A stretch of DNA of 33,559 nucleotides, taken from positions 1 to 33,559 of the forward strand of contig JAUCBJ010008454.1 of the NCBI GenBank assembly GCA_032718475.1. The letters run 5' to 3'. The translations under genes were made by a program, and so were the position numbers. The notes beneath the pieces were generated by a model. That model worked only from the letters and a program-made list of their open reading frames with translations, had not been told where the DNA came from and ran no database searches. Below are positions 1 through 7,763 of the stretch, piece after piece. This stretch comes from Nemertoderma westbladi. Its lineage: Eukaryota; Xenacoelomorpha; Nemertodermatida; Nemertodermatidae. Every line of letters starts with the position of its first letter. The stretch's first letter is position 1.

Positions 1-455
1 TCTTGATGTAACTACGTTGTCAGATAGAGCATGCTGATTTCTTTTGATTAGCATTGTACCGCAGTACGGTACCACACTATTAATGTAACAGCACCCGCAG
101 TAACAAACTAAGTCATTGTATACAATATCATGAGCCGGATATAATCAGATGTGTACACAGTCATGGGATGCGGTCAACCACGCAGTCAGAGCAGCATCGC
201 TGCCAGCCTCGCATCCAGCCAGCCTCGCAGCCAGCCTCGCGGCACGTAGCAACCTCGCAGCCAGCCAGCCTCGCAGCCAGCCTCGCGGCGCGCAGCAGCC
301 TCGCGGTCGGTCATGTAGTCAGCCTCGCGGCACGCAGCCAGCTACGTAGCTAGGCACGTAGTCAGCCCGTGAGAGTCATGCTTATTCAAACGAGGTTAGT
401 TTTCCCTAACTACCGATTGATTGATTGAAAAATAATAATGTTTAATTTTCACCTT
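1..455. repeat. Non-coding left edge with degenerate GC-rich minisatellite
   Basis: About 180-360 is an irregular tandem array of short units built on cagccagcctcgc and cctcgcggcacgtag, much richer in G+C than its surroundings. The reading frames across it (Ser/Gln/Ala/Arg-rich) are by-products of the repeat. The rest holds no recognisable gene. It lies directly downstream of the TBP-like gene, so it marks either the end of the element's coding part or a truncation. I found no terminal inverted repeat matching anything right of 6604. Confidence 0.6.
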
Positions 456-1001
456 CTAATCACCAACACCTAAAGTCACAACACCAAACATTAATAAATA
501 ATTAACAAGTTTACTAAATATAGGGTAATAAATGTGAAATTTGCTAGGTGAACACATTAAAGTACATTTACCAGTATGAAAGCAACAAATGACTACGGTA
601 TTATTTATTCTTATTTTGCAATTATTAAAAATTTCAGGTTCATATATAACTTGAAGTTGCACATTATCAAAGACAACATAAAACCCGGTATTGTTTATCA
701 ATAACCTATAGACTACAGACTTGATACTAAAAATATAAGTACATAAATTAACAGATTTTAAAATCAAATTAATACTAGTTTTATCAAATATATGTTTTTT
801 TACTTTTTGGAAATTATACTTACTGCCTAATAATGTAATACGACCATTTTTAAATATTAATAATGTGGCACCAAATATCTTATATATAAACTGATTTGGT
901 TTGAGTATGTGTTTACCAGATAATTGATTTTTTAATTCTTTCAAATTAATCGCTGACACTTGCTGACAACTTACATTCTTATTGACTATCTGATAGTTCA
1001 T
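456..1001 (-). CDS. TBP-like (TATA-binding protein fold) protein of a Polinton/adintovirus-like element
   Basis: The protein has 181 residues in two similar halves, as in TBP. Half 1 (about 4-75) contains LKPNQFIYKIFG followed by LLIFKNGRITLLGSK. Half 2 (about 85-165) contains YEPEIFNNCKIRI followed by CCFHTGKCTL. TBP has the same order in each half: a (Y)xPxxF strand and then an hhIFxxGKhxxxG strand. The Phe pairs that TBP inserts into the TATA minor groove have counterparts at F38/F50 and F125/F141. The hairpin between the pair in half 1 is about five residues shorter than in TBP. The ATG (999-1001) overlaps the last 23 bases of the PolB frame, which suggests co-expression. The likely role is promoter recognition for the element's own genes, which is inference. 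The TBP assignment is by eye but rests on both repeats. No break is visible. Confidence 0.72.
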   Translation of the reverse strand: MNYQIVNKNVSCQQVSAINLKELKNQLSGKHILKPNQFIYKIFGATLLIFKNGRITLLGSKYNFQKVKKHIFDKTSINLILKSVNLCTYIFSIKSVVYRLLINNTGFYVVFDNVQLQVIYEPEIFNNCKIRINNTVVICCFHTGKCTLMCSPSKFHIYYPIFSKLVNYLLMFGVVTLGVGD

Positions 1002-3189
1002 TGTTTGGTTCCCGATAAATAGGTATATTGTTTTTCTTTATCGGTTTTTCGACCTTTGTTTGATAGTGACCCCAGGGAAGCGAATGATTTTTATTAATCC
1101 AATAAAGTTTATCGTCAAATGCGCTGAGAGCAAACTTATCACGTGCTATAGTATACACTTTGTGTAATTTGCTCTGAAATTGAATCGTTTCTTTTGAAAT
1201 TTCTAAGTTATCGTAATATGCTCTTACGTAATCTTCGTGGCAAATATTTTTATCCACGACCGATCTTGTAATACCTTTTGCTCTACGAATATTTTTATTA
1301 TTCCATTCCAAAATTGAATATAACTTTGGTCTTAAAAATACCGCTTGTTTAATTTCACGTGAGGCTAGTTCGTCTTTGCAGTAATAGAGCCTGGATTTAT
1401 TTTTATCGCTGTAGAGAGGATGATCCTTGGGGTAATTGGATGTATCTAGAATATTATTTTTAATTAAGGCTTTTAAGAAATTACTCTGCGATGTGTTATA
1501 GTAACAGCCTATCAATGAGTCAGTGTCTGATGCTACAATTTCAATTCGGCAGTTTAATTCTTTCTCAATAGGTAGCAATTTATCGTAATACAACTCATAC
1601 ATATCCAATTTAGCCAAGTCCAAGACAGTACTACCTACATAGACCGGTTTATCGAGAGTTACAGAGTCTTTCACTAATAAATGTCCCGATAAGGAATCGT
1701 TATAAATCATGAAATTTTCGTGATTTATACGTTTGACCAACAAATCGCACTTCTCTTTACTATTCGCGATACGAAAGTTGCATCGGTCTCGTATCCTCTC
1801 TATCGTTTTTCCAAATAACGAATTATTCAAAAGCTTTGCGACAGCTGTTTCAATATACGTTTTTGCTAAACGTCTTTGATTAATATTAAAATCTATATAG
1901 TGTTTAAATACAAAGTCTTGATGGAAAGAATATAATTTATGGAGCTTAGTAACAATTAAACCTTGTTTTATATAAAATTTTAACAGTTTCAAATTTACAT
2001 GATAGAATTCTTTATCGAATTGTGTCAACATAAGTTTTGGAGCACACATCTTATACTTGCTATTAGTACCTCTTTGTTTACAAACATTGTTATATTGTTC
2101 CCTCATATATGGTGAAAGCATTGTCTCATTTATACTTAAATGTTCTGGAGCTAAGGGTAGTTCTAATGTACGATCGTGAATATCTTTGGGATATTTCAAA
2201 TCGCAAATTAAGAAAAACCCAATATCCCCTTCAGTATCAAGATTTGACAAATATTTTATTAGTTCTTCTGGAGCAGCATTCTCTAAATATGTAACGTTGA
2301 CTTGTTCAAAACCTGAAACAGGTAGCTTTTTACTTAAATTTCCCGAATACAAGGAATTAAAATCTATATTGAAAATATGACACTCTTCCTTGCTTGGATC
2401 ATAATTATCAGTATCTGGTATATTTGATTCTATGTAATGCTTTCGACAGAATGAAACCCCTCCTCTAATAGATGCTTCAAAATCTCTATATGTTTGGTAA
2501 TCTTTTATTAATGCTAACTTACATTTATTGTATTTCAGAGCGCAATCATAAGTGAAAGCTGCGATACTGCAATAATAAACTACTTCTAATTCGTAGTTTT
2601 GTCTACATACTCTCCTAAAGTTCTCAAATATATCAGCGAGGAGACAAACATTGAGTTTTAAGTATGCTAAAAGATAATCCTTGAGATTCGAACAGTCAAA
2701 CTGACTCCATGATGCGTTGGCGAAACTATATTCCTCGGGTGTACAGGTATTTTGTGTTAATTTACTATAAAATTTGTCTATTGATGGTAATTTCGAATCA
2801 TTGAATTTATTTAAATCTGTCAGGTACTCGTAGGGAAATATACCTTTTCGTTTAATTGTTGCATTATTTAAATTTGGATAAAAATATTTCATTTGCTGTT
2901 CAGTAATTGGTAGAACTGATGTTATATCCTCGCTGTCTATATCCTTTGTTGAACAATCAACTAAAGTACTTAGGGAAAAGGATAAAAATTGATATGTGTC
3001 TAAGACACGTAGCTCAAGCTTTGTTTTTGAGTCTTTCACCGGTATATGCATGCTTAGTGAAATATACCTTTCAGAATTTTTAGGGATCACCTTTATATCC
3101 CAATCGGAATATTTATTGTTGGTAAAACCAACTTGCAAAAGAAAATGCAAATCGTAGTGATTGCTGTTGTGTGCAGCGAGTATATACAT
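979..3189 (-). CDS. PolB C-terminal part: exonuclease motifs II-III and polymerase palm
   Basis: This is 736 codons in the same frame as the N-terminal part. Numbering is from the ATG at 3189, which need not be a real start. Exonuclease motif II is at 7-16 (HNSNHYDLHF). Exonuclease motif III is at 176-180 (YLKLN), where the catalytic Asp is Asn180; the AAT codon was read directly. Polymerase motif A is DFNSLYSGNL (D276). The region before motif B matches the usual TPR-type insertions. Motif B is KLLNNSLFGKTIE (452-464). Motif C is SDTDSL (D555, D557). A KxKG-like RRAKGI follows in the thumb. All polymerase catalytic residues are present. If the stop is genuine and not read through, this half would need its own initiation and would lack exonuclease motif I. 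Confidence 0.85.
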   Translation of the reverse strand: MYILAAHNSNHYDLHFLLQVGFTNNKYSDWDIKVIPKNSERYISLSMHIPVKDSKTKLELRVLDTYQFLSFSLSTLVDCSTKDIDSEDITSVLPITEQQMKYFYPNLNNATIKRKGIFPYEYLTDLNKFNDSKLPSIDKFYSKLTQNTCTPEEYSFANASWSQFDCSNLKDYLLAYLKLNVCLLADIFENFRRVCRQNYELEVVYYCSIAAFTYDCALKYNKCKLALIKDYQTYRDFEASIRGGVSFCRKHYIESNIPDTDNYDPSKEECHIFNIDFNSLYSGNLSKKLPVSGFEQVNVTYLENAAPEELIKYLSNLDTEGDIGFFLICDLKYPKDIHDRTLELPLAPEHLSINETMLSPYMREQYNNVCKQRGTNSKYKMCAPKLMLTQFDKEFYHVNLKLLKFYIKQGLIVTKLHKLYSFHQDFVFKHYIDFNINQRRLAKTYIETAVAKLLNNSLFGKTIERIRDRCNFRIANSKEKCDLLVKRINHENFMIYNDSLSGHLLVKDSVTLDKPVYVGSTVLDLAKLDMYELYYDKLLPIEKELNCRIEIVASDTDSLIGCYYNTSQSNFLKALIKNNILDTSNYPKDHPLYSDKNKSRLYYCKDELASREIKQAVFLRPKLYSILEWNNKNIRRAKGITRSVVDKNICHEDYVRAYYDNLEISKETIQFQSKLHKVYTIARDKFALSAFDDKLYWINKNHSLPWGHYQTKVEKPIKKNNIPIYREPNNELSDSQ

Positions 3190-3192
3190 GTG

Positions 3193-5004
3193 TCATTTCA
3201 ACGATAAAGAGCGGTTACACGCGTTACAAGCGGCTGCTATATAGTTACCAGTAATATGTGAGTGATGTTTGTTTTTCTCAGACTTATCCTTAAATAAAAC
3301 ATTGCAATAAAAGCAAGTTTTAGCTTTCCAAAAACTTAACTTATCTGCATCATTAAGTATCATTCTCTCTCTTGTGTGGTCTTCCGACCACTTATATAAT
3401 TGGGTGATGTCATTATATACAGAGTCTAAAAAGTCTTGAATACAGTTGTTGTCGATTGTTTTTGTAAAGGTCTTCAAATAAAATTTTGGTGGATTGATTA
3501 ATTCGGCACTAGGAACAATTAAATAACTTACAGCGCAAGGAATATGATTCTGAATAAATTTACTGTTGGTGGCTGGCTCCAAAATAGATACTATGTCAAA
3601 ATATATTACAAACAATGCTGGTAATGTTCTGTCTAAATTTCTAAAGCTAATGTGAGTTCTTTTTTCAGATGGTAGCTTCTCAACTTGACTTTTTCCTCGA
3701 TAACAAACAAGACGGTGACGTTCTAGAACATCATTGGTGTAGAAAGGTGCCAAACACCGTTCACAATATTTCCTACATCCAATATGCTTACCTCTTGTAT
3801 TCATCAAACGATTCAAGTTAGTTATGCAAACATAATGTGATTGTTTACTCGTATTCTTATTTTTTACAAGTAATATATTCAATAACTCTTTATCTGGTGT
3901 GATTTTACTAAATGGTGCCTGTCTTAATATAGATACTCGATTGTTGTTGTAGAGTAATAAATTAATTATATATGCTGAATTCTGTTTTTCAAAAAGTTTA
4001 ATTGCAAGCTGCCATTCTGTTGGATAATCTTTGTTCCCGTTGTCAAAAATGAAATGACTCATATAATTTTTGTATGACGAAGTACGATATTTGTGATCTT
4101 TCACTTTGCTACTAAATTTTGTAGCTATAATTGCCCATTTGAAACAGTCATTATCACCCGTTTGTATATTTATTGTACAATTTTTACCTGATAGAGCCTT
4201 AGGTAACTCCATATAACCATGTCCTTTATATAGTAACGACCTACACTTGGATTCAGCTACTTTAATTTCAACCCTTAATAAAGATTTAACACGCCACCCT
4301 GAGCCACGAGTGTTAAACATGGCTATTTTTTGCATTAATTTTTCTAATACATACTCAAACCATGTGTCAAAACTTTCATGTGAATCTACGGTATTAACTG
4401 CACCACCTGAAGAACTAAAATAGAAAGCTTCTTCTTGATCACCCTCTGAAAAATGTGATCGATACATGAGTATATTCACACCTAGCCAGGGTCTAAGTAC
4501 ATTCATTTCGCTAAGTTTTCCTAATAATAAAGTTTGGATGTGAGGTAGAATTTTAATTAATGATGAATGAATATCAGGAAAATCTTCATCATCTGGAAGA
4601 TTGTAAACATAGATTTCTAAATGGTTATCGTGTGCGGCTCGTTCGATGTTAAAAATTGATGAACCTTGACCAGATTTCAGTCTTTTTCTAGATACCATAG
4701 TATTGTTTTGGTTCCGTTGTGGTGGTGGTGGTCTAACATGATAATAACGTTGGTGACAGTCGTGACGTAAGTAATTCTCATATAAATACTCTTTATTACA
4801 AGTAGGGCAAGTTTTTTCATACACGCAAAACTTCATTTCTTTACATCCCGTAGTCGATTCATGTCGTTTACATATTTCTTCACGTGAACATTTCACACGA
4901 CAATTAAAACAATTGTATTCTTCAAAATGAGATTTCACATGTGTTAAATAATTTCGTTTAGAAATTTGAAGAGGACAAAATGGACATTTCAATTGTTTAT
5001 CCAT
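3193..5004 (-). CDS. PolB N-terminal part: zinc fingers, OTU-like segment, exonuclease motif I
   Basis: This is 603 residues up to the TGA. Residues 7-26 fit a C2H2 finger (C-x2-C-x12-H-x3-H), and more Cys/His clusters follow to about residue 85. Residues 275-395 contain DNDCFKWA (Cys287) and, about 100 residues on, SKQSHYVCI (His390). That spacing recalls an OTU-type cysteine protease, a domain I believe has been reported at the N terminus of some Polinton polymerases; this is tentative. A Cys-rich cluster lies at 409-434. Exonuclease motif I is at 467-475 (IYFDIVSIL), where the usual D-x-E reads D470-I-V472. Residues 564-597 form a Cys/His cluster with HITGNY, like the HNH/endonuclease VII-type signature in Polinton polymerases. 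The frame ends at TGA just before exonuclease motif II. Confidence 0.8.
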   Translation of the reverse strand: MDKQLKCPFCPLQISKRNYLTHVKSHFEEYNCFNCRVKCSREEICKRHESTTGCKEMKFCVYEKTCPTCNKEYLYENYLRHDCHQRYYHVRPPPPQRNQNNTMVSRKRLKSGQGSSIFNIERAAHDNHLEIYVYNLPDDEDFPDIHSSLIKILPHIQTLLLGKLSEMNVLRPWLGVNILMYRSHFSEGDQEEAFYFSSSGGAVNTVDSHESFDTWFEYVLEKLMQKIAMFNTRGSGWRVKSLLRVEIKVAESKCRSLLYKGHGYMELPKALSGKNCTINIQTGDNDCFKWAIIATKFSSKVKDHKYRTSSYKNYMSHFIFDNGNKDYPTEWQLAIKLFEKQNSAYIINLLLYNNNRVSILRQAPFSKITPDKELLNILLVKNKNTSKQSHYVCITNLNRLMNTRGKHIGCRKYCERCLAPFYTNDVLERHRLVCYRGKSQVEKLPSEKRTHISFRNLDRTLPALFVIYFDIVSILEPATNSKFIQNHIPCAVSYLIVPSAELINPPKFYLKTFTKTIDNNCIQDFLDSVYNDITQLYKWSEDHTRERMILNDADKLSFWKAKTCFYCNVLFKDKSEKNKHHSHITGNYIAAACNACNRSLSLK

Positions 5005-5557
5005 CTCTTTATTATCCTAAAAACAATTTAAAATTAATATGAATATTGTTATATATATATAATCAAAAAAAATTCATAAGCTACTCAACACAAATAAAAT
5101 ATAATATCTAAACTTTAATTAATTTAATATTTTCAGAATGAGATCGATTGAATCAGTTGAGTTCTTTATATATATATATATTTCAAGTTTCTACTTATAC
5201 CAACCAATCATAAATAACAGTTACATTGGAAACTAATATCATAAATAAAGTTGCTTTTACAACTGAATTCTTTATAATAAAATCAAGTCTAAACCAAGAT
5301 GTGTCTAATGCGTTTTTAATTTTCATTGATAAAGTAGGTTTTACATGCAAATGTTTTATTATGGTGGTGTAAACTCACGCATTTACATGCGAATGTTTTA
5401 TACCTAATCCCGTGCTCACATTAAACTATCACCAATATTTACTCAATAAAGTCACCTTTACATGCAAATACTTTATAATAATCACGCTTTGTGATAAAAA
5501 GTTACCTTTACAAGTCAGTGTGAAACTGAAAAAGAAAAGTCTCTAGTTAATAATAAA
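5005..5557 (-). promoter_or_regulatory. PolB upstream region: TATA stretch and repeated octamer-like units
   Basis: This is the non-coding gap between the 348-residue gene and PolB. A TATATATATA run at 5050-5061 lies about 50 bases before the PolB ATG. Further upstream the pattern ATAAAGT...TTTACATGCAAAT...TTTATAATA recurs imperfectly near 5242-5280, 5331-5362, 5383-5401, 5446-5480 and 5494-5515. The ATGCAAAT octamer is exact at 5346-5353, nearly so at 5462-5469, and has one change (ATGCGAAT) at 5388-5395. Reading it as a repeated binding-site array for PolB expression or replication is inference. Confidence 0.45.
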
Positions 5558-6604
5558 TCAATCTGATACTGTTTTTATATGTTCCTTATTGTAATCTGCT
5601 ACCTCTTCACTTGCTTTTGTAACTTTTATTTTCTTTGTAGGTATAGAATCATTGTTGGGAATGGAAGATGATTGAGATGTAGATCTGCGCTTTCTATCAC
5701 TCGAGGTCTCTTCGATGTATGTCTTTGGATTAAATGTGGATGAAACTACTTCTGGAAATGACTTATTATCCTTAAACTTCCAAGTTGGTGGATATAGAAT
5801 CACGAAACCGTCTGCTATATCAGTTGATGAAACCTTTAACATCATATCATAGAGAAACTCTATATGAGGTATGTCTTTATCGTAATGTAACTGTAAATAT
5901 TTGCTTTCCTTGTCTGTAATAATTACTTTTTTTTCTTGTACATTTATTTTTACTTTAAGTCGGTCAGATAAAGCTACTTTATCGTCCGTATCTAGCTCTG
6001 AAAAGACACCTTCGTTACTAATTTCATAATTCCATTCATACCACAATGAATTTACTTCCGATGCTGTTAAGTTAAACCCATTATAATACCTAAGACCAAT
6101 AGCATCAGAATATCTAGCTGAAATCTCCCATAGTCCCATATAAGTCGCTCCTTTATATTTGCTTACAAAACCAACAAAAGATGGGTTGGTTAAATTAACA
6201 ACATAACACTGATTTATTATTTCGAGTGGTGGTGATAACAATTCTAATATTTCTGTCTTACTCTGAAGTAATAAATTAATGAGTGATTTGTTTAGAATTT
6301 GACATTTGCCTTGCTTCTGAATATATACGTTTTCAGTAATAACACAGGTGGAAATATTTAACTTTCCTCTTGTAAATTCTATATTAGGATAAATATTACC
6401 TCTTGAAACTGGTGATTCCTTTTGTCGGTTGAATAATATTTCTAAGACGTCTAGAAGGTAGAGTGTATCCTGGTAAGAGAAGCACGTTGTTACATTGCTA
6501 TCGCTTGAGAGTAATATAAAGTACTTGCCATAAACAATACTACAGGTATATTTATTAAATGTAAATTTCCAAGTATTGCTTGAAGTTTTTTTAAATAAAT
6601 CCAT
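5558..6604 (-). CDS. Unrecognised 348-residue protein of the Polinton-like element
   Basis: I do not recognise this protein. It has no signal peptide or membrane segment and appears intact. Three stretches share a layout of two short beta strands followed by a Leu-rich helix: about 12-60, about 74-122 (ending LLLQSKTEILELL) and about 213-260 (ending HIEFLYDMMLKV). This could be a repeated single-strand-DNA-binding module of PC4 type, but that is weak inference. The tail from about 295 is hydrophilic with basic clusters (DRKRRS, PTKKIKVTK) that look like nuclear localisation signals. The gene is on the same strand as PolB and lies 553 bases ahead of it, so it was probably acquired with the element. 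A TATATAAA-like site (rc of 6671-6680) lies about 70 bases before the ATG. Confidence 0.7.
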   Translation of the reverse strand: MDLFKKTSSNTWKFTFNKYTCSIVYGKYFILLSSDSNVTTCFSYQDTLYLLDVLEILFNRQKESPVSRGNIYPNIEFTRGKLNISTCVITENVYIQKQGKCQILNKSLINLLLQSKTEILELLSPPLEIINQCYVVNLTNPSFVGFVSKYKGATYMGLWEISARYSDAIGLRYYNGFNLTASEVNSLWYEWNYEISNEGVFSELDTDDKVALSDRLKVKINVQEKKVIITDKESKYLQLHYDKDIPHIEFLYDMMLKVSSTDIADGFVILYPPTWKFKDNKSFPEVVSSTFNPKTYIEETSSDRKRRSTSQSSSIPNNDSIPTKKIKVTKASEEVADYNKEHIKTVSD

Positions 6605-6670
6605 AATTAGAATGAAAACTATTTTGAAAAATAAAAACTAAATAAATGATTATTAGATTGTAAAACTTCG

Positions 6671-6680
6671 GTTTATATGG
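6671..6680 (-). promoter_or_regulatory. TATA-like site before the 348-residue gene
   Basis: On the minus strand the sequence reads ccatataaac, about 70 bases upstream of the ATG at 6604. With the TATA run before PolB it is the second such site on this element, which also encodes a TBP-like protein. TATA-like strings are common in DNA this rich in A+T. Confidence 0.3.
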
Positions 6681-7043
6681 TTGCTTTAATAAAACAGAGT
6701 GACTTACAGTGAGGAATATAGTAGATTCGTGTAACAGATGCAACGTGTACAGCTAAATTTATTACATTAGCGTGAGTTAGAGAGTGAAATAGCAGTAACG
6801 TGTAACAGATGCAACGTAATCAATGCTAGCCCTGTCATTCTAACTTATATTCAACTTAGTTGATCGACCAGTTACAACGATAAAAGAAATTGATTATTAT
6901 TAATAGTCGAATTAATGTATTCTACGCTATAGTAATTATGTTAAGGAACTAGAAGCTATTTATAAACATCTGCTACCGGTGATGAAGATGAAGAATTCAA
7001 TGACTATGGTATAACTCAGATATTTATCGCCTTTTTCTCTCGA

Positions 7044-7110
7044 GGTTGGATGGAAGAGTGATTGGTGAGTTGTGAGGAGTTATATCGGTCCCGGGTTCGA
7101 ATCCGGTTGA
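7044..7110 (+). other. tRNA-like relic (B box only)
   Basis: GGGTTCGAATCCGG at 7092-7105 is a perfect RNA polymerase III B box (GGTTCGAATCC). The 50 bases upstream do not fold into a convincing D arm or anticodon arm. It is best read as a SINE or pseudo-tRNA remnant. Confidence 0.35.
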
Positions 7111-7156
7111 ATATTTTGTTATCTGAAAAATTGCAAAATTAAATTTAGTTACTGGT

Positions 7157-7520
7157 GAAAAATAGTAGAAGTTACCTGTAGACACCTCTAGCATCTGTAA
7201 GATAAAGGTTGGTGAATATGAAAAATACTGGTTGCTGAAAAATTGCGATTTGAAAAATAGTAGAAGTTACCTGTAGACACCTCTAGCGTCTGTAAAATAA
7301 AGGTTGGTAAATATGAAAAATACTGGTTGCTGAAAAATTGCGATTTGAAAAATAGTAGAAGTTACCTGTAGACACCTCTAGCGTCTGTAAAATAACGGTT
7401 GGTGAATATGAAAAATACTGGTTGGTGAAAAATTGCGATTTGAAAAATAGTAGACGTTACCCGATGCTAAGTGTAGACACTCGAACACCTGTAAAATAAA
7501 GGTTGGTGATTGGATGCAGT
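7157..7520 (+). repeat. 95-base tandem repeat, about 3.8 copies
   Basis: The landmark gaaaaatagtag begins at 7157, 7252, 7347 and 7442, exactly 95 bases apart. Each unit contains gttacctgtagacacctctag and aaaggttggt. The last copy is the most diverged. It contains no open frame of note. Confidence 0.9.
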
Positions 7521-7599
7521 ACTAGCGTCGGGGGACTAATAACGCCTCTAGCGGAATAAGCGGGAACTTGAGAATTTACCATGGTTACGGATGAAATGC

Positions 7600-7763
7600 T
7601 GTCATCTGATTGGTTGAAATAATAACGACCACCGCTAAAGGATGAAATGGTGGCTTCTGATTGGTTGCAGTACCAGAAATGGATGGTAATGATGGGCTAC
7701 GGGTGACCTTGGCCGGGGGTCATAGTATATTATACTACTTATACTCTACCTTTACAAGCACTT
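7600..7763 (+). promoter_or_regulatory. Possible promoter: two inverted CCAAT boxes and a TATA-like site
   Basis: CTGATTGGTTG (reverse of a CCAAT box) occurs at about 7607-7617 and 7658-7668, each inside one copy of a short imperfect duplication. A TATA-like stretch, catagtatattatac, lies at 7721-7735. The next coding frame opens just downstream. A pyrimidine-rich run ending in AG at 7757-7758 could instead be a splice acceptor, which would place the true start upstream. Confidence 0.3.

Larger units (their letters stand above)
979..5004 (-). pseudogene. polB: Protein-primed family B DNA polymerase, one gene interrupted by a single in-frame TGA
   Basis: Two open stretches (5004-3196 and 3189-979) lie in the same frame. 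They are separated only by a TGA (3195-3193) and one further codon, so this is one gene of about 1,340 codons, near the upper range for Polinton/adintovirus PolB. The part before the stop carries N-terminal C2H2 fingers, an OTU-like segment, exonuclease motif I and an HNH-like zinc cluster. The part after it carries exonuclease motifs II and III and the polymerase palm. The enzyme would copy the element's linear DNA from a protein primer. The ATG at 5004-5002 is preceded by a TATA stretch about 50 bases upstream, and the stop overlaps the TBP-like gene. The TGA could be a CpG-decay change (CGA to TGA), a recoded stop or an assembly error. Nothing else in the frame is broken. Confidence 0.85.
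6605..7763. other. Non-coding interval between divergent genes
   Basis: No gene is visible. A 19-base direct repeat (cgtgtaacagatgcaacgt) occurs at 6728-6746 and 6799-6817. A tRNA-like B box lies at 7092-7105 and a 95-base tandem repeat at about 7157-7520. A 50-base imperfect duplication (ggatgaaatg...tctgattggttg) lies at about 7585-7670. The interval ends in a possible promoter for the gene at 7764. Confidence 0.6.

Noticed and set aside
149-353. Ser/Gln/Ala/Arg-rich small proteins
   Set aside because: Overlapping frames across a GC-rich minisatellite with no independent support.
2109-2380. Small plus-strand proteins inside PolB
   Set aside because: They are antisense shadows of the conserved PolB frame.
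3193-3195. TGA as selenocysteine or an alternative genetic code
   Set aside because: The position is not a catalytic Cys in this family, no SECIS-like element was evident, and most other frames (Ig, TBP-like, GPCR) use standard stops without internal TGA. Mutation is simpler.
456-6604. Terminal inverted repeats of the Polinton-like element
   Set aside because: I compared about 360-455 with 6605-7000 by eye and found no matching inverted ends.
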